The translations under genes were made by a program, and so were the position numbers. Shown here in pieces: positions 28,190 to 37,034 of a DNA stretch of 64,000 nucleotides; position 1 is the first letter of the stretch; each line of letters opens with the position of its first letter. The stretch is from Gordonia sp. OPL2 (GTDB lineage: Bacteria > Actinomycetota > Actinomycetes > Mycobacteriales > Mycobacteriaceae), in assembly GCF_003797825.1 (NCBI RefSeq), contig NZ_RKME01000002.1, forward strand, positions 62,001-126,000. The letters are read 5' to 3'. The notes under the pieces were generated by a model, which did no database searches, was not told the origin of the DNA, and saw only the letters and a list, made by a program, of their open reading frames with translations.

Positions 28190-28942
28190 TCATGTCGTGG
28201 ACCAGCGTTCGGTCAGCACACCGAGTGCGCCCAGCGCGACGGCGGCGGCCGTCGACGTGCGGAGCACCTGTGGTCCGAGGATCACCGATGTGGCGCCCAG
28301 AGCCGTGAGGTCGGCGATCTCGGTGTCGTCGAGGCCGCCTTCGGGGCCGATGATCAGAACGATCTCGGCGACGTCGGCAACCGGGAGATCGCGCAGACCC
28401 ACCGCGCCGTGTTCATGGAGGACGGCGACGACTCCGCCGCGCGCGATCACGTCCGAACTCAACGCGCGGACGTCGGTCGTCGAGGCGAGGGGCCCGATGT
28501 CGGGAATCCAGGGGCGTCGACTCTGTTTGGCCGCAGACGACGCCGCGGCCTCCCACTTGGCGCGCCCCTTGTCGACCTTCCCGGTCCATCGGGCGACACA
28601 GCGCGCGGCGTGCCATGGCACGATCCGATCCGCACCTGCCTCGGTCGCGAGGTCGACCGCCAACTCCGACCGCTCCCCCTTCGGCAGTGCCTGCACGACC
28701 GTCACCGTCGGCCGCGGCCGATCGACGAAGGAATAGGCGTGCGCGCGGGCGACGAGGGAGTCCTTCGCGGTGATCGCGACGACCTCGCAGCGCGCGGTCG
28801 AACCGCGGCCGTCCCCGACGACCACGTCTTCACCGGCAGCGATCCGTGTCACGGTGACGGCGTGACGCCCCTCGGCACCGGACAGGGTGATCTCGGCACC
28901 GACGCGGGGGACCTCATCGACCCAGAACAGGGGTGGACTCAC
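28190..28942 (-). CDS. rsmE: 16S rRNA (uracil1498-N3)-methyltransferase
   Basis: A 250-aa SPOUT-class methyltransferase that methylates U1498 in the decoding region of 16S rRNA. An N-terminal PUA-like domain (FWVDEVPRVG, GRHAVTVTRIAAGEDVVVGD) is followed by the knotted SAM-binding part with LIIGPEGGLDDTEI and LGPQVLRTSTAA, the signature loops. GTG 28942 is 18 nt after the dnaJ stop. The order hrcA, dnaJ, rsmE is conserved in the order. Confidence 0.96.
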   Translation of the reverse strand: MSPPLFWVDEVPRVGAEITLSGAEGRHAVTVTRIAAGEDVVVGDGRGSTARCEVVAITAKDSLVARAHAYSFVDRPRPTVTVVQALPKGERSELAVDLATEAGADRIVPWHAARCVARWTGKVDKGRAKWEAAASSAAKQSRRPWIPDIGPLASTTDVRALSSDVIARGGVVAVLHEHGAVGLRDLPVADVAEIVLIIGPEGGLDDTEIADLTALGATSVILGPQVLRTSTAAAVALGALGVLTERWSTT

Positions 28943-28960
28943 GTCGGCGCCCCGCGCTCG

Positions 28961-30121
28961 TCAGCGTCCGGCGAACGCGTTGCGCAGTCGCGAGAACAGG
29001 CCACTCGAAGCGCTGCTCCCCGACGACGTGACGACCTCGACATGATCGTCGGAGGCCGCGCGGAACCGGTTGAGCGCCTCGGTCTGCGCGGAGTCGAGAC
29101 GGGTCGGGACCACGACGTCGAGGTGGGCGTGCAGCGTCCCGCGGACGCCGGTGTTCAGGTGCGGCATACCCTGTCCCCGCACCTTGACGACCTGTCCGGG
29201 CTGGGTGCCCGCGGCGATCGAGACACGCGCGGACCCACCGAGGATGGTGTCGACATCGATCTCACCACCGAGAGCGGCGTCGACGATCGGTACGCGGATG
29301 GTGCAGTGCAGGTCGTCCTTGTCGCGCACGAAGACCTCGTGGGCACGCTCACCGACCTCGACGTACAGATCGCCGGCAGGACCGCCGCCCGGACCGACCT
29401 CACCCTGGCCGGAGAGCCGGACACGCATGCCGTTCTCGATGCCCGCGGGGATCTTCACGGTCATCGTGCGACGCGACCGCACCCGGCCGTCGCCACCGCA
29501 CTTGCGGCACGGATCCGGGATGACCTCGCCGACGCCGTGGCAGGTGGGGCATTCACGGACGGTCATGACCTGCCCGAGGAACGAACGCTGCACGGCCTGG
29601 ATCTCGCCGGCGCCCTTACACGTGTCGCAGGTCGTCGGCTTCGAGTTGTTGTGGGTACCCGCGCCCTTGCACAGGTCACACAGGATCGCCGTGTCGACCG
29701 TGATCTCCTTGTTGACCCCGGATGCGCACTCCTCGAGGTCGAGTTCGACGGCCACGAGCGCCGGCTCACCAGGCTGCACGCGACCGCGCGGTCCGCGGCC
29801 CGAACCGAATCCGCCGCCCCCGAACCCACCGCCGGAGCCGAAGAACGCCTCGAACACGTCACCGAGACCACCGCTGCCGAATCCGCCACCGAACCCGCCT
29901 GCACCGGCACCGGCCAACGGGTCACCGCCGGCGTCGACGATGCGACGCTTCTCGGGATCGGTCAGCACCTCGTATGCGGCGCTGACCTCCTTGAAACGCT
30001 CTTCCTCCCCCGGGTTGACGTCGGGATGGAGCTCACGCGCCTTCTTGCGGTAGGCGCGTTTGATCTCCTGGTCGCTGGCGCCTTTGTCCACGCCCAGGAT
30101 GCCGTAGTAGTCACGTGCCAC
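28961..30121 (-). CDS. dnaJ: Chaperone DnaJ (DnaJ2)
   Basis: A 386-aa type I Hsp40. J-domain with HPD ([10 protein letters not shown]), a Gly/Phe-rich region (about 65-115) and four zinc repeats ([32 protein letters not shown]), then two C-terminal beta domains for substrate binding. It stimulates DnaK. GTG 30121 gives the family start [11 protein letters not shown]. It lies 87 nt downstream of hrcA on the same strand, so HrcA and DnaJ2 are probably co-transcribed, as in mycobacteria. Confidence 0.97.
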   Translation of the reverse strand: MARDYYGILGVDKGASDQEIKRAYRKKARELHPDVNPGEEERFKEVSAAYEVLTDPEKRRIVDAGGDPLAGAGAGGFGGGFGSGGLGDVFEAFFGSGGGFGGGGFGSGRGPRGRVQPGEPALVAVELDLEECASGVNKEITVDTAILCDLCKGAGTHNNSKPTTCDTCKGAGEIQAVQRSFLGQVMTVRECPTCHGVGEVIPDPCRKCGGDGRVRSRRTMTVKIPAGIENGMRVRLSGQGEVGPGGGPAGDLYVEVGERAHEVFVRDKDDLHCTIRVPIVDAALGGEIDVDTILGGSARVSIAAGTQPGQVVKVRGQGMPHLNTGVRGTLHAHLDVVVPTRLDSAQTEALNRFRAASDDHVEVVTSSGSSASSGLFSRLRNAFAGR

Positions 30122-30208
30122 AGTCGTCTCGGTCCTCTATCTCATCTGGTCTCACAGGGCCGGCGGTCGGATCGGCCGTCACCCGGGCCGCGCATGCGGC
30201 CGCACAGG

Positions 30209-31243
30209 TCACCGATCGGACAACACCTCGCCGACATACTTCGCAACGGCTGCGACAGACGCGATTGTTCCCGGGTAGTCCATGCGTGTGGGACCGACCA
30301 CGCCGACGCCGCCGAACACAGTGCCCGATGCACCGTACCCTGTCGACACGACCGAGGTCCCACGCAGGTTCTCGGTCTGCGTCTCCTCTCCGATCTGCAC
30401 GGTCACCGCACCCATGCTCTGACTCGTGGCGAGCAGTTTGAGCACCACGACCTGCTCCTCGAGCGCATCGAGAACGGTGTCCATGCCACCCGCGGCCGGC
30501 GCGAAGTCGGCGGCCGACCGCGCCAGATTCGACGTCCCGCCGAGGACCAGGCGATCGTCGCCGCGTTCGACGAGCGTCTCCACCAGTACCGTCGCCACGG
30601 TGATCGCGGCGTCCCGGATGTCGTCGGGCGCCTCGTTGGCCAGTTCGGCCACGGCTGCCGACGCCGCCTCGAGACGCTTGCCGTGCAGTGCCGCCGAGAA
30701 CATGTCACGCAGCCGGATGTAGTCGTCGTCGGCGAGATCGTCGGCGAGCCCGACCATGCGCTGCTCGACCCGCCCGGTGTCGGTGATCACGACGAGGAGC
30801 AGACGCGATGGTGTCAGCGATACCACCTCGAGGTGTCGGACCGTCGCCGTCGACAACACCGGGTACTGGATGACCGCGACCTGCCGGGTGAGCTGTGCGA
30901 GGAGCTTGACCGAGCGGCGCAACACGTCGTCGAGGTCGACGCCGGAGTCGAGGACGGACAGGATCGCGCGGCGTTCGGCCGCCGACAGCGGCTTGATCTC
31001 GCTGATCCGGTCGACGAACATCCGGTAGCCCTTGTCGGTCGGGATGCGGCCGGAACTGGTGTGCGGCTGGGCGATGTAGCCCTCGGCCTCGAGGACGGCC
31101 ATGTCGTTGCGGACCGTCGCGCTGGAGACTCCGAGCTGATGACGTTCGACCAGCGCCTTGGAACCGATGGGTTCCTGCGTGTCGACGAAGTCCGTGACGA
31201 TGGCACGCAGGATCTCGAACCGTCGATCGTCTGTAGTCGACAT
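30209..31243 (-). CDS. hrcA: Heat-inducible transcription repressor HrcA
   Basis: A 344-aa repressor of chaperonin genes. The N-terminal winged helix has [25 protein letters not shown], followed by [12 protein letters not shown], and the GAF-like and inserted domains complete the family length. It binds CIRCE elements and needs GroEL for activity. No CIRCE palindrome was noticed in this window. ATG 31243 follows GGGAGGTG at good spacing; the open frame to 31375 is non-coding lead. Confidence 0.96.
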   Translation of the reverse strand: MSTTDDRRFEILRAIVTDFVDTQEPIGSKALVERHQLGVSSATVRNDMAVLEAEGYIAQPHTSSGRIPTDKGYRMFVDRISEIKPLSAAERRAILSVLDSGVDLDDVLRRSVKLLAQLTRQVAVIQYPVLSTATVRHLEVVSLTPSRLLLVVITDTGRVEQRMVGLADDLADDDYIRLRDMFSAALHGKRLEAASAAVAELANEAPDDIRDAAITVATVLVETLVERGDDRLVLGGTSNLARSAADFAPAAGGMDTVLDALEEQVVVLKLLATSQSMGAVTVQIGEETQTENLRGTSVVSTGYGASGTVFGGVGVVGPTRMDYPGTIASVAAVAKYVGEVLSDR

Positions 31244-31364
31244 GCGACGCACCTCCCGGTTCGACAACTCTGCCATACAGTAGGTGACGTCCATCTTACG
31301 AACCGTTGCGCGCAACCCGCTGGATCCGTTCCGGGTGGCCGCGCCGGACTCAGGGAAGTGCTCG

Positions 31365-31832
31365 ATGATCTTCAAGGGGGTGCGGGAGGGTAAGCCCTAT
31401 CCCGACCACGGGTTGTCCGCGCGGGCCTGGGCCAAGATCCCGCCACGGCAGTTCCGCCTCGACGAACTCACCACCGTTACGACCGTGCTGGCGCTCGACA
31501 AATTGCTCAGCGAGGATTCCACGTTCTACGGCGACCTGTTCTCCCACGTCGTCCGGTGGCAGGGCAATCTCTACCTCGAGGACGGACTCCACCGCGCCGT
31601 CCGGTCGGCGCTGCGTAACCGCCACATCATCCACGCGCGGATGCTCGATCTCGACGCACTCGAACTCGATCCCGCCGCCGAGTCGGTCGAGGATCGCCTC
31701 GACACGGCCGAACTCCCGTCGCCGGGACGGGCGCCGACACCACCGACGACACCACCGGGCGCCCACCGTCGCAGCGCTCGCAGCACGGGCTGGACGCTCC
31801 CGCCCAGCAGTTCGGCAGCACCCGAGTGGTGA
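31365..31832 (+). CDS. Conserved hypothetical protein (Rv2375-like)
   Basis: A 155-aa protein, first 100 residues compact and conserved-looking ([40 protein letters not shown]), the remaining 55 a Pro/Ser/Thr-rich disordered tail. The [20 protein letters not shown] region resembles a small ParB/sulfiredoxin-like fold (GxHR). It is divergent from hrcA, with ATG 31365 preceded by GGGAAG. M. tuberculosis has a homologous-sized gene in the same place beside hrcA. The role is unknown. Confidence 0.75.
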   Translation: MIFKGVREGKPYPDHGLSARAWAKIPPRQFRLDELTTVTTVLALDKLLSEDSTFYGDLFSHVVRWQGNLYLEDGLHRAVRSALRNRHIIHARMLDLDALELDPAAESVEDRLDTAELPSPGRAPTPPTTPPGAHRRSARSTGWTLPPSSSAAPEW

Positions 31833-31861
31833 CCGGTCACCCCGCGTGAGTCACACCGTCG

Positions 31862-33073
31862 TCAGCCCGCGACCAGGATCTCCCGGACGACACGGTCGGC
31901 GAGAAGCCGACCGGCGTCGGTGAGGACGAGTCGCGCACCGACGCTGCCGACGTGTTCGATCAATCCGTCGGCGACGAACTCGGCCGCGCGCCGGTACTCC
32001 TCGGCGGTGAGTTCGTCGACGGCGAGGCCACCCCGGCACCGGGCGGTGAGCATCACCGACTCGACATGGCGGTCCTCGTCGGACAGCACCTCGTGCCCGC
32101 CGATCGGCAGATGTCCCTCGGCGAGACCGGCGGCGTAGCGCGCCGGATGCTTGACGTTCCACCACCGCACACCGCCGACGTGGGAGTGCGCACCGGGTCC
32201 GATGCCCCACCAGTCGCTGCTGTGCCAATAGGCCAGGTTGTGCCGGCATTCCGCCGCGGCCGACCTCGACCAGTTCGAGACCTCGTACCAATCGAATCCG
32301 TCGGCGCGCAGGCGGTCGTCGAGGATCCGATAGCGGTCGGCGAGCACATCGTCGTCCGGGGCGGGCAGTTCTCCACGACGAATCCGGCGCGCGAGGGCAG
32401 TTCCGTCCTCCACGATCAGCGCGTACGCCGATACATGATCGACCGACGTGGACAGCACCGCATCGAGGCTCGCGTGCAGATCCGCGTCACTCTCCCCCGG
32501 CGTGCCGTAGATCAGGTCGAGGTTCACGTGGTCGAAACCGGCCGCCGCGGCCTCCCGGGCCGCGGCCACCGCACGTCCGGGCGTGTGGGTGCGGTCCAGT
32601 GTCGCCAGCACATGTGGCGCCGCGGACTGCATTCCGAGTGATATGCGGGTGAATCCCGCCCGCAATAGTCCGTCGAAGAAGGCAGGAGAGGTCGACTCCG
32701 GGTTGGACTCGGTGGTCACCTCGGCGTCGTCGTCGAGGTCGAAATTGTCGCGCACGGACTGCACGAGCCGACCCAGTCCATCGGCGCCCAGGAGTGACGG
32801 CGTCCCCCCGCCGACGAAGATCGTCGACACCTTGCGGGTCGGATCGAGAAGTCGCGCAGCCGCTTCCAACTCGAGGCCGACGGCCTGCTGCCAGGATTCC
32901 GGCGACGACGAACTCCCCAGCTCCCCGGCCGTGTAGGTGTTGAAATCGCAATAGCCGCACCGGGTGGCGCAGAACGGGACGTGGAGATAGAGGCCCAACG
33001 GGGTCGACGGATCGACGGCGCCGCACGCGGCCGCGACGACGTCCTCGACGTCCGATTCACACTCGACTCCCAC
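31862..33073 (-). CDS. hemW: Heme chaperone HemW (HemN-like radical SAM protein)
   Basis: A 403-aa radical SAM protein with the 4Fe-4S motif CATRCGYC near residue 34, the SAM-binding GGGTPSLL, and a HemN-type C-terminal domain. The extra N-terminal Cys typical of true coproporphyrinogen dehydrogenase HemN is lacking, which favours HemW, a heme-binding chaperone. The start is uncertain: GTG 33073 is the first reasonable codon in frame, and weak ribosome-site support leaves internal alternatives. It diverges from the sulfur operon. Confidence 0.9.
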   Translation of the reverse strand: MGVECESDVEDVVAAACGAVDPSTPLGLYLHVPFCATRCGYCDFNTYTAGELGSSSSPESWQQAVGLELEAAARLLDPTRKVSTIFVGGGTPSLLGADGLGRLVQSVRDNFDLDDDAEVTTESNPESTSPAFFDGLLRAGFTRISLGMQSAAPHVLATLDRTHTPGRAVAAAREAAAAGFDHVNLDLIYGTPGESDADLHASLDAVLSTSVDHVSAYALIVEDGTALARRIRRGELPAPDDDVLADRYRILDDRLRADGFDWYEVSNWSRSAAAECRHNLAYWHSSDWWGIGPGAHSHVGGVRWWNVKHPARYAAGLAEGHLPIGGHEVLSDEDRHVESVMLTARCRGGLAVDELTAEEYRRAAEFVADGLIEHVGSVGARLVLTDAGRLLADRVVREILVAG

Positions 33074-33325
33074 TTGTCCATCATGCGCGCGACGCCGCGC
33101 CCGCCGCGCACAACCCCACCCCAACCGATCCCGCAGACGTGGCGGGAATCGGCTCATGGCGATGTTTCCGCGACGACTGCGATCAGGCATCTCGGGGAGG
33201 GGCCGCCGTCGCGGGAATATCGTCCGCCGGACCAGCCTTGAAACCCACAAGTGACCCGTGCGGTGGGCATTTGCATCACCGTGAGGGAAAATAACCCCAA
33301 GTAGACGCGACAAGGGTGATCGTGG

Positions 33326-33331
33326 CACTAT
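33326..33331 (+). promoter_or_regulatory. -10 box of the sulfite reductase operon
   Basis: CACTAT, with 7 nt to the GTG of the leader peptide. A GCGACA-like -35 lies about 17 bp upstream. The distance fits a leaderless mRNA beginning at the leader-peptide start codon. Confidence 0.5.
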
Positions 33332-33338
33332 GAACGGC

Positions 33339-33419
33339 GTGACTTCCCCAGGGGTGTGGCTCGCAGCTCGACGCCACATCGATCTCAAGCGCGTCTGCAG
33401 CGCATTCTGTCGTCCGTAG
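33339..33419 (+). CDS. Cysteine-containing leader peptide upstream of sulfite reductase
   Basis: A 26-residue peptide, VTSPGVWLAARRHIDLKRVC followed by SAFCRP, starting at GTG 33339 (ATG 33330 is in frame, too). The ARRHIDLKRVCSAxCR pattern matches the leader peptides found before sulfur-assimilation operons in actinobacteria, which in mycobacteria are leaderless short ORFs that sense cysteine: slow translation at Cys codons changes the expression of the operon. Here two Cys codons (TGC and TGT) lie near the end. It is 134 nt upstream of the reductase and too short for ordinary gene finders. Role by family knowledge and position. Confidence 0.8.
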   Translation: MTSPGVWLAARRHIDLKRVCSAFCRP

Positions 33420-33553
33420 ACGACGTGCTCCCCTGTCGTCGACCGACGACGGTTCGGCCCTGAGAAGTCCCCGCATCTACGCGGGTACGCCGGCACGTTT
33501 CCAGCCCACCATTTCGTGACTGCTGACGTGTGCGCGTCAGCGCAGGAGACTTC
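33420..33553 (+). promoter_or_regulatory. Leader region with hairpins between leader peptide and sulfite reductase
   Basis: At least two short stems are visible: GTCGTCGACCGACGAC (33435-33450) and CCCGC-ATCTAC-GCGGG (33470-33485). They could be alternative structures of a cysteine-responsive attenuator, or could hide the ribosome site GGAG at 33546-33549. The mechanism (transcriptional or translational) cannot be read from the sequence. Confidence 0.45.
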
Positions 33554-35338
33554 ATGACGTCCACCACCGATGACCTTTCCGTGACCACCTCTGACTCGAC
33601 TGACGAGCCCACCGCGTCGAAGGGCCGGGCAGCCGAGGGGACGAAGCCCGCCGCACGCGGTGAGCGGCCGGCCCGCAAGGCCCGCCCCACGAAGCGTCGG
33701 GCCGAAGGTCAGTGGAAGCTCGGATACCGCGAGCCGCTGAATCCCAATGAGCAGGTCAAGAAGGACGACAACCCGCTCAACGTGCGAGCCCGGATCGAGA
33801 ACATCTACTCCAAGCAGGGTTTCGATTCGATCGACAAGCAGGACCTGCGCGGACGTATGCGCTGGTGGGGCCTGTACACCCAGCGCAAAGAGGGTTACGA
33901 CGGCACCTGGACCGGTGACGAGAACATCGACATCCTCGAGGACAACCACTTCATGATGCGCATCCGCTGCGACGCGGGCGCGTTGAACGTGGCGCAGTTG
34001 CGGACGCTCGGGCAGATCTCGACCGAGTTCGCCCGCGACACCGCGGATCTCTCCGATCGCGAGAACGTCCAGTACCACTGGATTCGCATCGAAGACGTCC
34101 CGACGATCTGGGAGCGGATCGAGGGCGTCGGACTGAAGACCACCGAGGCGTGCGGTGACTGCCCACGCGTCGTGCTGGGTTCGCCACTGGCCGGCGACGC
34201 CGTCGACGAGGTACTGGACCCGACGTCGGCCATCGACGAGATCGTGCGCCGCTACATCGGTGACCCGCAGTACTCGAACCTGCCACGCAAGTTCAAGACC
34301 GCGATCTCCGGTCTGCAGGACGTCTCCCACGAGACCAACGACATCGCGTTCATCGGCGTGAACCATCCCGAGCACGGCCCCGGCCTCGACCTCTGGGTGG
34401 GAGGTGGCCTGTCCACCAATCCGATGCTGGCGCAACGGGTCGGCGCCTGGATTCCGCTCGACGAGGTCCCGGATGTGTGGGAGGGCGTCGTCGCCATCTT
34501 CCGCGACTACGGTTACCGCCGACTGCGCGCCAAGGCCCGTCTGAAGTTCCTCATCAAGGACTGGGGCATCGAGAAGTTCCGTCAGGTGCTCGAGGACGAA
34601 TACCTCGGCCGCAAGCTGATCGACGGCCCTGCGCCGGAACCGCTGACCAGGCCTCGCGATCACGTCGGTGTGCAGCGCCAGAAGAACGGCCTCAACGCCA
34701 TCGGATTCGCCGCCATCGCCGGTCGCGTCTCGGGTTCGATCCTCACCGCGGTCGCCGATGCCGCCGAGCGCGCGGGATCCGACCGCATCCGCTTCACCCC
34801 GTACCAGAAACTGGTCGTGCTCGACATCCCCGACGACAAGGTCGAGCAGCTCATCGCCGAGGTCGGCGCGCTGGGCCTGTCGGCACGTCCGTCGAACTGG
34901 CGCCAGAACCTGATGGCGTGCAGCGGCATCGAGTTCTGCAAGCTCTCGTTCACCGAGACCCGCAAGCGTTCGCAGCGGCTGGTCCCCGAACTCGAGGAGC
35001 GTCTGGCCGACATCAACTCGGCCCTCGACGTCCCGATCACGGTCAACATCAACGGGTGCCCCAACTCCTGCGCGCGCTCGCAGGTCGCGGACATCGGCTT
35101 CAAGGGTCAGCTCGTCGAGGACGAGGACGGCAATCAGACCGACGGCTTCCAGGTCCACCTCGGAGGCAGCCTCGGCCAGGACTCCGGTTTCGGTCGCAAA
35201 CTGCGTCAACACAAGGTCCTCTCGACCGAGCTCGGCGACTATATCGATCGCGTCGTGCGGAACTACGTGGACCAGCGAGACGAAGGAGAGCGGTTCGCGC
35301 AGTGGGCCGTTCGTGCTGATGAGGAGGCATTGCGATGA
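33554..35338 (+). CDS. Ferredoxin-dependent sulfite reductase
   Basis: A 594-aa siroheme/4Fe-4S enzyme reducing sulfite to sulfide (six electrons from ferredoxin). Two ferrite-reductase repeats and two siroheme domains are present. The cluster ligands are Cys456 and Cys462 (CSGIEFC) and Cys502 and Cys506 (GCPNSC). The first 55 residues are a disordered Lys/Arg-rich lead. ATG 33554 follows GGAG; cysH overlaps its stop. Downstream CysH and CysDN show the role is sulfite rather than nitrite reduction, like the mycobacterial enzyme called NirA/SirA. Confidence 0.95.
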   Translation: MTSTTDDLSVTTSDSTDEPTASKGRAAEGTKPAARGERPARKARPTKRRAEGQWKLGYREPLNPNEQVKKDDNPLNVRARIENIYSKQGFDSIDKQDLRGRMRWWGLYTQRKEGYDGTWTGDENIDILEDNHFMMRIRCDAGALNVAQLRTLGQISTEFARDTADLSDRENVQYHWIRIEDVPTIWERIEGVGLKTTEACGDCPRVVLGSPLAGDAVDEVLDPTSAIDEIVRRYIGDPQYSNLPRKFKTAISGLQDVSHETNDIAFIGVNHPEHGPGLDLWVGGGLSTNPMLAQRVGAWIPLDEVPDVWEGVVAIFRDYGYRRLRAKARLKFLIKDWGIEKFRQVLEDEYLGRKLIDGPAPEPLTRPRDHVGVQRQKNGLNAIGFAAIAGRVSGSILTAVADAAERAGSDRIRFTPYQKLVVLDIPDDKVEQLIAEVGALGLSARPSNWRQNLMACSGIEFCKLSFTETRKRSQRLVPELEERLADINSALDVPITVNINGCPNSCARSQVADIGFKGQLVEDEDGNQTDGFQVHLGGSLGQDSGFGRKLRQHKVLSTELGDYIDRVVRNYVDQRDEGERFAQWAVRADEEALR

Positions 35339-36084
35339 CCACGTCAACGTCCGCCACCACCGGGCGCCGGCACTCCGAATCCGAGTTGCGGGCGATTGCG
35401 GAGAAGGGTGCGGCCGACCTCGGCGCCGATGCGTCTCCGGAGGAGCTCATCCGCTGGACCGCGGAGACCTTCGGCGACAACTTCGTCGTCGCGTCGAACA
35501 TGCAGGACGCCGCGCTGGTCGACCTGTCGGTCAAGCACGTCGACCGTGACCTGCTCGCCGGTTCGCCGGTCAAGGTGCTGTTCCTCGACACCGGCTATCA
35601 CTTCGCCGAGACCATCGGCACGCGCGACGCCGTCGAGCAGGTCTACGGCGTCGAGATGGTGAACCTCACCCCCGAGCACACCGTCGCCGAGCAGGATGAA
35701 CTGTTGGGCCGCAACCTCTTCGCCCGCGATCCCGGCGAGTGCTGCCGGCTGCGCAAGGTGGTGCCGCTCAAGGCCGGACTGGCGCGCTACGACGCCTGGA
35801 TCACCGGCATCCGGCGCGTGGAGGCACCCACTCGCGCCAATGCGCCGCTCATCTCCTTCGACGAGGGCTTCGGGCTGGTCAAGATCAACCCGATCGCCGC
35901 GTGGTCCGACGAGACCATGCAGGACTACATCGACAGCAACGGTGTGCTGGTCAACCCGCTCGTCGATGACGGCTACCCCTCGATCGGTTGTGCCCCGTGC
36001 ACGGCCAAACCCGAACCCGGATCCGATCCGCGCAGCGGCCGCTGGGCCGGACGCGCCAAGACAGAATGTGGGCTCCACGCATGA
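35335..36084 (+). CDS. cysH: Adenylylsulfate (APS) reductase
   Basis: Reduces APS to sulfite and AMP with thioredoxin. The 249-aa protein carries the 4Fe-4S ligands diagnostic of APS (not PAPS) reductases: Cys136-Cys137 (GECCRLRK) and Cys219-x2-Cys222 (GCAPC). The catalytic Cys is in the C-terminal KTECGLHA. ATP-pyrophosphatase-like fold with VASNMQD and FLDTGYHF. ATG 35335 overlaps the sulfite reductase stop. No APS kinase is fused or adjacent, consistent with direct APS reduction. Confidence 0.95.
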   Translation: MTTSTSATTGRRHSESELRAIAEKGAADLGADASPEELIRWTAETFGDNFVVASNMQDAALVDLSVKHVDRDLLAGSPVKVLFLDTGYHFAETIGTRDAVEQVYGVEMVNLTPEHTVAEQDELLGRNLFARDPGECCRLRKVVPLKAGLARYDAWITGIRRVEAPTRANAPLISFDEGFGLVKINPIAAWSDETMQDYIDSNGVLVNPLVDDGYPSIGCAPCTAKPEPGSDPRSGRWAGRAKTECGLHA

Positions 36085-37034
36085 CCGTTGCCGATACCTC
36101 CGCTCCCGAGACCGCCGCCGAGCCGATCCTCGAGACCACCGACGACTTCACGACCCTGGATGCACTCGAGTCCGAGGCGATCCACATCTTCCGCGAGGTC
36201 GCCGGCGAGTTCGAACGACCAGTCATCCTGTTCTCGGGCGGCAAGGACTCGACGCTCCTGCTGCACGTGGCGTTGAAGGCGTTCTGGCCTGCCCCACTGC
36301 CGTTCTCGCTGCTGCACGTGGACACCGGTCACAACCTCCCGGAGGTGCTCGAGTTCCGCGATCAGGTCGTGGAGCGTCACAACCTCCGTCTGCACGTCGC
36401 CAAGGTCGAGGACTATCTGGCCGACGGACGGCTGACCGAACGCCCGGACGGGGTGCGCAATCCGCTGCAGACCATCCCACTGCTCGACGCGATCACCGAG
36501 AACCGCTTCGACGCCGTCTTCGGGGGCGGCCGCCGCGACGAGGAACGCTCCCGCGCCAAGGAACGGATCTTCTCGCTGCGCAACGCCTTCGGCCAATGGG
36601 ACCCGAAGCGTCAGCGCCCCGAACTGTGGAACCTGTACAACGGTCGTCACGCTCCGGGAGAGCACGTCCGCGTCTTCCCGCTGTCGAACTGGACCGAGCT
36701 CGACGTGTGGCGCTACATCGCCCGCGAACAGGTCCTGCTGCCGCAGATCTACTACGCACACCAGCGTGATGTCTATCTGCGCGACGGCATGTGGATGACC
36801 CCCGGGCCGTGGGGCGGTCCGCGCGACGACGAAGAGCTGCAACGGCTCTCAGTCCGCTACCGCACCGTCGGAGATGGCTCGTCCACCGGCGCCGTGCTGT
36901 CCGACGCCGCCGACAACGACGCCGTCCTTGCCGAGGTGGCCGCATCGCGGCTGACCGAACGTGGCGCCACCCGCGGCGACGACCGCGTGTCCGAGGCCGC
37001 CATGGAAGACCGCAAGCGCGAAGGATACTTCTGA
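36081..37034 (+). CDS. cysD: Sulfate adenylyltransferase subunit CysD
   Basis: A 317-aa small subunit that forms APS from ATP and sulfate in complex with the GTPase CysN. The PP-loop motif SGGKDSTLL lies near residue 55; HVDTGHNLPEV, GGGRRDEERSRAKER and the C-terminal KREGYF are family hallmarks. ATG 36081 overlaps the cysH stop; its own stop overlaps cysN. Complete and normal in length. Confidence 0.96.
   Translation: MTVADTSAPETAAEPILETTDDFTTLDALESEAIHIFREVAGEFERPVILFSGGKDSTLLLHVALKAFWPAPLPFSLLHVDTGHNLPEVLEFRDQVVERHNLRLHVAKVEDYLADGRLTERPDGVRNPLQTIPLLDAITENRFDAVFGGGRRDEERSRAKERIFSLRNAFGQWDPKRQRPELWNLYNGRHAPGEHVRVFPLSNWTELDVWRYIAREQVLLPQIYYAHQRDVYLRDGMWMTPGPWGGPRDDEELQRLSVRYRTVGDGSSTGAVLSDAADNDAVLAEVAASRLTERGATRGDDRVSEAAMEDRKREGYF

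Noticed and set aside
28148..31393. 1081-codon plus-strand open frame
   Set aside because: Shadow of rsmE, dnaJ and hrcA on the minus strand; residues are Arg/His/Asp-rich without any domain, while the minus-strand genes have full motifs.
33074..35347. Long minus-strand frame upstream of hemW
   Set aside because: Antisense to sulfite reductase; only the hemW part below 33073 has recognisable motifs.
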